A DNA stretch of 64,000 nt from Brasenia schreberi (lineage: Eukaryota; Streptophyta; Magnoliopsida; Nymphaeales; Cabombaceae), in contig JAYKKT010000076.1 of assembly GCA_036023115.1 (NCBI GenBank), forward strand, positions 1,116,001-1,180,000, given 5' to 3'. Position 1 is the stretch's first letter, and each line of letters starts with the position of its first letter. Both the position numbers and the translations under genes were made by a program. Below are positions 55,560-64,000 of the stretch, piece by piece. The notes under the pieces were generated by a model, which searched no databases, was not told where the DNA came from, and saw nothing but the letters and a program-made list of their open reading frames with translations.

Positions 55560-58500
55560 TGTAAACACCCCGAAATCCCATGAATTCCTCGAAACAACCT
55601 GGTTTTGTAAAAGCAGCCCCAAAGGGCTATTTTGAGTCTGGAAACCCAGGAGCCTTCCAGGCAACCCTGTACATATGTTTTGAACTCTGTATTTCAAAAA
55701 TATACAATATGGCTTTTAAAACCTTTTTAAAACATGTTTTGAAACCCCGAAGCAGCTTCGGCCTAATCCAGACAGGACCAAGAGAGCTAAGGAGAGCCCT
55801 GAACCAGAGCACATGTCAAGCCCGGCATAGCAACTCTCGTATCAAATCCACACCCCCAGGATCTCGAACGTCCAAGACCTTATTATCATCGAAACTTTGT
55901 TTGAAGTCATCTCCGAAAGGCGAAAACAGAGGCGGACGATCATGTTGGCGAAGACCCAACGAAGACGGAGTATTGATGCTGTCAGGCCCCTCACAAACTG
56001 TTCGTTTCGAACACAGCTCGAAGGAGTCAGAGTTCAATTTGGATCGGATCTGGACCATATATATCCAGATCCCAATCCAAACCCATGCATGGACTTGGAT
56101 TTGGATCCAAAGATCCAATCCAATATCTATATCCATGGCCCACATCACCTTCTCATAAATGGAGGTGGGGCCCACTTGAATTTCACGTGGGATTATGGGC
56201 ATGAGAGAGAGTGGGGGGTGGATAAGATCAAGTGTGTGTTGTAATTAAGCTTGACTTGTGTGTCAAGTTTGGGGTTAATCATGTGGGTTAGCCTAATTAA
56301 GTGGGTTTAAGCTTGTAATTAGCCAAAACCTAACCTAGGGCTGCACCAACATGATGTGGTTAAGATCCATGGCCCATGCAAAGGGAGCTCCTTCACTTAA
56401 ACCTAACCCAAAATGCCTAATCCTAGCCTTCCACCCTAATCCAGCCCTAATCTGAGCCTAATCACCTAACCCACTTCCCTAATCCTTGCCTAATCGCAAC
56501 CTAATCACCTAACCCACTTCCCTAATCCTTCCCTAAACCTAGGTTAATTTCCCTAAACCTAGCCTAATCCTAGCCTAATCACCTAACCTAGCTCACTAAA
56601 CCTCACCCTAGAACCAACCCACCTAGCTAAACCCTAAACCTCTAAACCACCCCTAGCCCACAACCTACCCAAACCACTTGTATTTAAAATATCTGGCCCT
56701 ACCCTTTCCAGCCCACCTTATCCTCATACCACCCTACCTAAACCACCTAACTACTACCCCAAACCCAGCCCTAACTGACCTAGCCCATCCCTATATAAAC
56801 CCCCCCCCTTGGGGGCGGGTTTCATCATCTAGCAGCCCACCCATTCCCAGCCAGGTCCTCCACTTCCCCAGCTCAGCCGAATCACCACCTGCTCCACATC
56901 CTGCCACCACTTGCTCCACATCCCGCCTTCCACCTGTACCACTTCCCCAGCTCAGCCGAACGCCACCATCACCACCATCATCCGGCTGATCCCTTTCTAC
57001 CCGCCACCATCACCACCATCATCCGGTTGATCCCTTTCTACCCGCCACCATCTTTTCATCCGGTAAGTCCCCTACATCCTACCTTGCTACTTCTTCACTC
57101 CCTCTCCACTCTCAGCCACCTAATCCACTCCCATATCACCCTAACACCAGCCCTTCCACTTGCTGCCACCAGCCCCACTCAGCCGAACCCATAACACCCT
57201 AACTACCCGCCACCACCTAGACCTTTTAACTCCATTCGGCCACCCTATCCGACTCCCTAAAACCTGCCCGTATCATCCTAATACACCTACTACAACCACT
57301 ACCACCCGGCCCCATCTCCTAGCTAGCTCCCCTACCTTACATCACTCCTAGCCACTCCAACTACCCGCCACCATTAAGTCCTCCTAGTCGGCCACTCCAA
57401 CCGACTGTCACTTCACTCGGCCACCATAGCAACCCGCCAACCCTAGGTGATTCGTTAGACCTTCCCTTAGGTTCACCCTTTGCACAACCTACCTTAAAAC
57501 TAAACCCTATCCTTAGTGACCCTACTTAGGTCCTTTAGCCCAACACGCCAAAAAGAACCCATCTCTAGTAGCCGGCCATCTTCAAGGCGCCTCTTCCGTG
57601 CACCAAGAACATCCGGCCAGCACCTCCCCTTGCCGTTCAACCTCGCGGAGCTCCCTTTTGCAGCCCAAGGCGAAGGCCAAGCCCATGCTCAAGCAAGGCA
57701 TCTTCGGACCAGCTATTAGTAAGTGCCTAACTCGGTCTTTAGTTGTATACTTGCTTGAGATTCAATTCGATACAGGTTTGTAATAACGGAGCATAGTCCT
57801 CCCCCGCTTGTAATAACGTGGCTTGACACACCCACACACATGCACTCTCTTAGTTGTGCACGATTTTGAACACAAACGGGCCTAATCAGCCCCTAATACA
57901 TAAATATATACATATACTTTAATTTTGTAGGGTTTTGCTTAAGTTGGGTGTGTTGTCTTTCAATTCAAGCACTCACACACACTGAGCTTTCGCTCTTATT
58001 TGAAAGACCCAAGGGCCGACCTATACTATTTGGGTTTCATTTCATGTCGTGTGTGTAAGTCTTTTAATTCAAGCACTCACACACATTGAGCCTTCGCTCT
58101 TATTTGAAAGACCCAAGTAAGGGCCATGTTATACTATTTGGGTTTAATTTCATGTTGTGTGCGTAGTACTTCAATTCAAGCACTCACACACATTGAGCTT
58201 TCGCTCTTATTCCCAAGACCTTAATCAAGGCCATACTGCAAGTTATATTTGGGTTTAATTTCATGTTGTGTGCGTAGTACTTCAATTCAAGCACTCACAC
58301 ACATTGAGCTTTCGCTCTTATTCCCAAGACCTTAATCAAGGCCATACTGCAAGTTATATTTGGGTTTAATTTCATGTTGTGTGTGTAAGTCTTTCAATTC
58401 AAGCACGCACCCACATTGAGCCTTCGCTCTTATTTGCAAGACCCGAGTAAGGGCTCATATACATACTCTATATACATATCTCCCTTCGGCATTTACATTT

Positions 58501-59078
58501 CAAGTCATTTCCCTTCGGTTATTTCCCTTCGGTCATTTCCCTTCGGTTATTTCCCTTCGGCATTGTCTTTACATTTCGGGTTTTCCCTTTGGAGTAGCGT
58601 GAGTTTGCATTGCATCTATGCCGTACCACGAGGTAGGACACATATTGCATCAAAGCAAGCCCCGCTCGAATTCGCCCATGTAGTGGAGTGTTCATAACAC
58701 ACAAACTAGGTGGCCCATAAAGGGATAAAAGGAAAGACTTAGGCACGTGCAAATCCACGTGATCTAAAATCTGCAATCGCATCTAAAAGACCCGAATTAG
58801 ACACCTCGAACCGCTTCATAGGCTTTCTACACCCAAAAACTTGATTTTTCAAAGCGTACAGACTGACCCTTGCGCATCGGTGCAAGAAGGTCTGCGACGA
58901 CAAGAGCTCACTTGCTCACAGTCGCCATGATTAGAAGTCAGTTTAAAATACATCTTCGCTAGCTTAGGTAAGCTAGCTGGCACGCCCTGTTTACATAAAT
59001 AGGCCTTAGACGCATGAGAGGATCCACTCCAAGCCCAGAAAAGGCGGGGGAGGCGTGGGGATTTTCGTGCGTCTACAG
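55560..59078 (+). repeat. 5' LTR of E6 (3.52 kb to first terminus)
   Basis: TGTAAACACC to GCGTCTACA; same family as solo LTR E3. Palindrome near 56046, CATAAATGG box near 56154, CCTAA-rich leader 56330-56660, C-rich stretch 56820-57700, GGTTTGTAATAACGG near 57776, five ~110-bp repeats, 36-nt hairpin 58859-58894, stem-loop 58958-58977, mimic 58978-58987. Confidence 0.9.
57960..58470 (+). repeat. Tandem ~104-112 bp repeats in E6 LTR
   Basis: Five units anchored on TGAGC(C/T)TTCGCTCTTA at about 57983, 58087, 58194, 58305 and 58417. Units three and four are identical over about 110 bp, indicating recent duplication. Equivalent arrays: 7420-7850, 15047-15477, 20390-20800, 28700-29030, 40660-40954, 41660-42060, 48540-48940 and 62100-62340. 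Confidence 0.9.
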
Positions 59079-59295
59079 AGATTGGCACGCCCGGTTTACA
59101 TAAATAGGCCTTAGACCCACGAGAGGATCCACTCCAAGCCCAGAAAAGGCGGGGGAGGCGTGGGGATTTTCGCGCGTCTACAGAGATTGGCACGCCCGGT
59201 TTACATAAATAGGCCTTAGACGCACGAGAGGATCCACTCCAAGCCCAGAAAAGGCGGGGGAGGTGTGGGGATTTTCGCGCGTCTACAGAGATTGG
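58981..59295 (+). repeat. Triplicated LTR tail / primer-site hybrid
   Basis: Three units of 106, 104 and 105 bp starting at CACGCCC (58981, 59087, 59191), each ending GTCTACAGAGATTGG. Units two and three begin as primer binding site (TTGGCACGCCCGG) and then continue as LTR interior (TTTACATAAATAGG). Only the last boundary (59293) carries the full primer site. Confidence 0.95.
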
Positions 59296-59310
59296 CACGC
59301 CCGGTGGGAC
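59293..59310 (+). promoter_or_regulatory. Primer binding site of E6
   Basis: TGGCACGCCCGGTGGGAC after the last LTR-tail repeat. Confidence 0.9.
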
Positions 59311-59431
59311 GTGAGCCTTTCAAAAGTCGAGTTTTAAAGATTAAAAGTTTGCAAAAATTTTGTTAAAAAGGTGTTAGTTTTAACTTGTTTTCTTTGCTTG
59401 TACTTAGGACATTTTGAAAAGCTTGAAAAGC

Positions 59432-61955
59432 ATATCAAAATCCAATCCAAGTGAAGTGTCAAGCCAAGGCTCATGCGTATCAAGTTCTCACTCTAGGAGG
59501 ATTTTCAAAAACAAAATAAAACTAGATGAGATCGAGGACCTGAGAAGGGAGTTTGAGGCCAAAATCGATGCTCTCAGCCAAGAGGCTAAAGTAGGCGATT
59601 CGTGTTCATCAAACGGTGAACAAAGGCCTAAGAAAAAATCTGAAAAACCTCACAAGCACAAAGAGGCCTCCGTAATGGAAGGCAACCAATACCACAAGTC
59701 CTTCACATAAAAGGACCGTAAAGCCCTACAGCAGTTGCTGAAAGGGCAGAATAAAGAGAAAAGAAACTACGCCCTGTCTGATTTCCTTCTTATGGATTAC
59801 GAAACAGACAGTGACGATGAAATACCGAACTTCCATCGGTATGATGGCATGGGAGACCCTAGGTCTCACTTGCAGCTTTTCTCACGTCGAGCCCATAAGA
59901 AGAAAAAGGACTCGATGAAATGGGTGTATTGGTTCCCTTTATCCCTTAAAGGCACAGCTGCCAAATGGCTGGCTTCCTACGACTTAAGCCAGTTCACTAC
60001 TTTTGAAGAGTTAGCGAACTGCTTCATGCAAAGATTTGCACACAACGTGGAAGTCACGCCGACTCTGAATACCTTAAGGGATACAAAGCAAGGCATGAAC
60101 GAAGACGTACATGCCTTCATTATAAGATGGAGGTCGCTTTTGGGCCAAGTGCGAGAGCCCATATCCGAGAGATGTGTAGTCATGCTCATCCTGGATAATT
60201 TTAAAAGCGAGTTAAAAACCCTTCTCTCGCTCCATGAGATCTCAACTTTCCATAAGTTGATCAAAAAGGCCTCCCTTTTCGAAACCAACTTGCGAAAAGA
60301 GACATACGATCACTTATGGAAAGGAAGTGCCATTTCCAAAACCCGCTTGGAAAAGCCCATCACATACAGGCTACCCACGATGGACAAAGGGGCAAAACCC
60401 CATAAAATTGCCAATGTCCGGGTGGATCCAGGCGTGGCGGGCACTTCCAAAAATTTCAAAAAGTTAGAAAATAAGAGGGAGCGAAATTTTCAAAAACCGG
60501 TTGAAAAATGGGAGTATACTCCGCTGGGGCAACCTGTGTCGGAGGTCCTAGACCTCCTACTTGCCCAGGGCATGATAGAACTCCCTGAAATCTCCGAAGG
60601 AGTCACTTCCAAAGGGGGGTATTTAAACCGATTTTGTAAGTATCATCGGCTCAAACGCCATGATACCAAACGCTGCTTCTCCCTCTTAAATAAAATTGAG
60701 AACTTGATAGCAGAAGGCCGGCTCCAGGTCACTGCGGAACCTGAGCCACCTCAAGCTATCTTCAAAGAACCCTTTCCCAAACACGCCAGTGGCAGTGTGA
60801 AAGGAAAGGAGGTATGTACCCTCACCATTTCCAAGGAACTAGCGCAAAAACCAGAACTTGGTCGACCCACTTGTGCGCCCATTCTTGTACTGTACAAGAA
60901 GCCCGCCCAAGTCGTCATTCAGGGACCACCAAAAGTGGAATCCCCAGCAAAACCAGTTTTAAAAATCCAAGGTTCTCCTCAGCTCATCCTTAGAGCCAAA
61001 GTTAGCACGAACCCTAGGCTGGTCGTGGGGGAAGTGACTAGATCCGGGAGGATCTATCAACCCCCGCACCTTCAAGGTGCTCAAAAGGTGGTCAGTGTGC
61101 CTGGCCCCTCAAAAGCATGTATCCCTAGTGTTCTGCCAAAAGCAGATAAGGACATAGTCATCCTGAATCCTTATGACTTCGAAAACCACCTTTCAAAGAT
61201 TCCTATTCACATGTCTATCTTAGAGCTTATAAAAACCTCGCCTAGGCATAGACTTGTATTAGAGAAAATTCTAGAAAGGGCCAAGGTTGATTCGAACATA
61301 AGTCCGGAATCCTTGTTTGCCCAAGTGGCTTTATTAGGAGCAAAATCGCCCATCACTTTCTCGGAAGATGATGTAGATAGACCCTACGAAACCCACAACC
61401 AGGCCCTGCATATCGAGGTGATTCTGAATAACCACTCTCTGGACAGGTGCCTAGTCGATGGTGGAGGAGGGCTCAACATCCTTCCACTTCATGTGGCGTA
61501 TAAAATCGGAGTCACCTTGACTTCAGTGAACCCAAGCCCCATCGTTATCACTGGATACGATGGGAATGCGTCTAGACCTTTAGGATCCATCGAACTCCTA
61601 ATGGAAACGGGAGGGATTGAACACACGGGGGTGTTCCATGTCTTGGACATCCACCCCCATTATAACCTGTTATTGGGAAGGCCCTGGATACACAGTTTGT
61701 GCGCTGTGCCATCCACCTTCCACAGGTGTGTCAAGATCCCTTTTAGGGACCAAGTCGTAGTGATCCTAGGTGAGAGTCACCCACAGCTTCAGGGGATCAT
61801 AAACTCCCCTTGTCTATGGAGCTCCTAGGCCCATGAGGCTAACCTGGGGCAAATTGTGATTGAGCCACCTCGGCTCGTGTTAAACAACCCTAGGAAGGTT
61901 GTATGTGTGAAGGGGCCGCCCAAAGCAGGCCCCCTCCCGATTCTAACCCTTCTAG
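59432..61955 (+). pseudogene. E6 ORF1: gag and retropepsin
   Basis: The best-preserved ORF1 here. The start codon equivalent is ATA (59432-59434). One TAA at 59708-59710 (Thr-His-Lys region) interrupts it, then 2.1 kb stay open to TAG at 61826-61828. Order: coiled coil (EIEDLRREFEAKIDALSQEA), DYETDSDDEIPNFHRYDG, capsid (FEELANCFMQRF, RWRSLLGQVREP, LHEISTFHKLI), zinc-knuckle-like CKYHRLKRHDTKRC near 60640, retropepsin with LVDGGGGLNIL (~61450) and NLLLGRPW (~61670). The frame continues past the TAG to about 61955, where a deletion removes the G-patch tail and ORF2. It still defines the family's gag-protease. Confidence 0.9.
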
Positions 61956-61997
61956 GACGATCCAGGCGTGGGGATTTTTGCGCGTCTACAGAGATTT
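61956..61997 (+). repeat. LTR-tail remnant at E6 right end
   Basis: About 35 bp matching the end of the E6 LTR, GTCTACA at 61984-61990, followed by GAGATTT. GAGATT is what normally follows the 5' LTR (primer-site side), not a 3' LTR. Confidence 0.75.
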
Positions 61998-64000
61998 AAA
62001 ACCTAAATCTTAAAGACATAGCGGAAGGAAAATACAACTATATATATATGGGCCCGAAGGTCGCCAACGTGTGTGTGGGTGTTGTGTGTATATGTAAAGA
62101 CAACTCACACGACTTGGAATGTAAAACCCAAATTGAATTGCAATACGGCTCTTATTAGAGTCTTGGGATTAAGAGCGAAAGCTCAATGTGTGTGAGTGTG
62201 GAATTGAAAGACTACGCACACAACTTGAATGAAAAACCCCGAATTGAATTGCAATACGGCTCTTATTAGAGTCTTGGGAGTAAGAGCGAAAGCTCAATGT
62301 GTGTGAGTGTGGAATTGAAAGACAACACCCATGACTTGAATGTAAACACATGCAGCTAAACTTATATAAATAAAGCTATATCTTAGGGGCTGTCAAGGCC
62401 CATGTGTATGCAAAAAGTGTGCAACTAAGAGCGGAAAGGCTCAAGTGCACATGTGTGCTTGTGTGTCATACATCAATATTACATCTTGGGGGGAGACTAC
62501 GCTCCATTATTACAACCCCATATCAAAATTTAATTGAATATAAAGCAAGTTCATATAATAGACCAAGTTTAGACACTTACATGTAGCTGGTCCATCTTCA
62601 ACTTGCGTGGACTTGGACTTGTGATTCGCCTTGGGCAGCTAAGAGGAGTCCCTTAGGTAGCTTGTCACGGCTGGTAGGAGTGTTGGCCGGCTGATATTGA
62701 GGTGTTTTAGGGAAGGTAGGTTGATCTAAGGTGTGATGCTGGGAGTTGGGATGAGTTTAGGGACAGGTAGGGGTGCTCTGTTGGGTGGAAGGAAGGATCA
62801 TGCTGGCTGAGTGGAAGGGAAAATGGCAGGTGGATGGGAGTGCTGGCAAGTGGTGCAGGTCGGCTGGGCAGGTGTTGGGTGGTGCTCGGCTGGGAGGAAG
62901 AGAGGTGTTGGCTAGGTGGAATTGGGGTGGGGTATGGTGGTGTTGGTGGCCGGGTGGAAGAGGATGGCTGATGGTGGCCGGGTGGAAGAGGATGGTTGAT
63001 GGTGGCTGGGTGGAAGGAGGTGGCGCTGTCCAGGTCCTGGTCGGGTGGAAGGGTGGCAGGTGCTGCAGGTGGAAGGGAAGTGATGGAGTTGGCCAGTTGG
63101 GAGTGAAGGAAAATGATGGAGTTGGCTGGAGCTGCTGGTGGCCGGGTGGAAGGGAGGTGGCGTTGTCCAAGTCCTGGCCGAATGGGAGGATGAAGAGAAT
63201 GAAGAGGGTGAAGAGAGGCTGGCCGAATCCAGAGAGTGAAGGCAAGGAACCCGCAGGTGAGGGATGGGTTCTTATATAGGCTGGCTAGGGATTAGTGGCT
63301 GGGGGAATAAGGGAGCTAGGTCGGTTGGGTTGGGGGCCAGATATTTTATTTTGGTGGGCTAGGATATATTGTGGGTTAGATATTTTCATTTAGGTGGGTT
63401 GGGCTAGTGGTTTGGGGTAGGTGGTCTGGGTTTAGTTGGTTAGGGACTTAGTTAGGTGAACTAAGGTTAGCTTAGGGCTAGTTGGTTAGGGTCTAGGTGG
63501 TCCAGTTAGGTGAGGTCGGCTAGGTGAAGTGGGTGTGGTTTTGGGTGAGAAGGGCTAAGTCTAGGTTAGGTTTGGGTTAGGTTTTAGGAAAAATGGTTAG
63601 GTGAGGTAAGCTAACTTAGGGCTAGGTTTAGGAACCACCTCTTGGAGTCGGTCCATTACCTTAGTTGCAGTCATATCCAAGTTGGTGCAGCCCTAGGTCA
63701 AGTGTAGGTGCATACAAGCTTGAACCCACACTCTTGGTTAAACCCACAAGGCTAATCCACTTTTGACCAAAAAGTCAAGCCTACCAACTTTCTCACTCTT
63801 ACTTTATGGCCCTTTTCTCTCTCTACCCAAGCCTTCCAAGGGCATTCACGTGAACTTTTGTGGGCCCCTCGCCCCCATTTATGGGGAGGTGAAGTGGGAC
63901 ATGGATATAGATATTGGATTTGGATCTTGGGATCCAAATCCAAATCCAAATACATTTTGGGTTCGGATCTGGATATATATGGTCCAGATCCGATCCAAAT
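61998..64000 (-). mobile_element. Host B 5' LTR, second part (continues past window)
   Basis: Inverted LTR: ~110-bp repeats 62100-62340, the conserved GGGGGGAGACTACGCTCC block near 62490, G-rich counterpart of the C-rich stretch 62640-63260, GGTTAGG-rich leader counterpart 63270-63640, CATTTATGG box near 63878 and the TATATA palindrome at 63966-63992. The LTR terminus GGGTGTTTACA is not reached by 64000. Confidence 0.85.

Larger units (their letters stand above)
55560..61997 (+). mobile_element. E6: rearranged element (5' LTR, gag-protease, LTR tail)
   Basis: 5' LTR, triplicated LTR/PBS boundary, gag-retropepsin, then an abrupt switch at about 61956 to the last ~35 bp of an LTR (GGCGTGGGGATTTT...GTCTACA) and GAGATTT before host B LTR resumes. 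RT, RNase H, integrase and nearly all of the 3' LTR are deleted. The left flank is ACCTT (55555-55559); the right flank reads GATTT instead, so the duplication is not clean, though the host sequence resumes at the expected place. Confidence 0.85.

Noticed and set aside
57960..58470. Regular ~110-bp repeats as a possible CRISPR-like array
   Set aside because: Direct tandem units with no unique spacers, in a plant LTR.

Overview
The window is plant nuclear DNA made entirely of nested Ty3/gypsy LTR retrotransposons. I found no host gene, rRNA, tRNA or CRISPR array. The pol genes carry a Ty3-type RNase H followed by a second, archaeal-type RNase H and an integrase with a GPY-type tail and no chromodomain. 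That layout is typical of the plant Tat lineage. LTRs of about 2.8-3.6 kb and the density of insertions suggest a repeat-rich flowering-plant genome; the species cannot be named from this.

Layout, left to right. 1-420 is a minus-strand LTR fragment. 421-4629 is the 3' end of a plus-strand element (E1: integrase tail, 3' noncoding region, 3' LTR) that lies in the integrase of an old minus-strand element (host A). Host A runs 4630-26417 and is split by a complete minus-strand non-autonomous element (E2, 6727-17946, target duplication ACGTG) and a plus-strand solo LTR (E3, 18202-21377, duplication ATACG). A second old minus-strand element (host B) is joined to host A's truncated LTR near 26418. 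Host B's reverse transcriptase is split by a near full-length plus-strand element (E4, 26828-38298) and a solo LTR (E5, 38629-51493, duplication CTCAT). E5 is itself split by a second complete non-autonomous element (E7, 40955-50705, duplication CCTAG). Host B's gag-protease follows (51494-54781), then its 5' LTR, which starts at 54921, is interrupted by a rearranged plus-strand element (E6, 55560-61997) and runs off the window at 64000.

Autonomous-type copies have ORF1 (gag, zinc-knuckle-like motif, retropepsin, G-patch-like tail), a conserved stop, a 25-27 nt gap, then ORF2 (RT, RNase H, archaeal RNase H, integrase). All are broken. The best coding relics are the 812-codon RNase H-integrase frame at 34583-37021 and the gag-protease frame at 59432-61828.

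The least ordinary content is the E2/E7 family. These LARD-like elements have 2.9-3.6 kb LTRs and about 4 kb interiors without usable pol, but keep one ORF, intact in E7 (468 aa): a coiled-coil start, a Lys/Ser-rich middle and the G-patch-like tail taken from the protease ORF. Their LTRs are almost identical and their target duplications perfect, so they moved recently, presumably with enzymes supplied in trans. Every LTR also carries a hairpin abutting a 10-nt copy of the primer-binding-site core about 90-100 nt before the LTR end, and a 36-nt hairpin with compensatory changes; a near-perfect 18-bp inverted repeat abuts the polypurine tract. In E6 the primer-site mimic appears to have driven tandem amplification of the LTR/PBS boundary.
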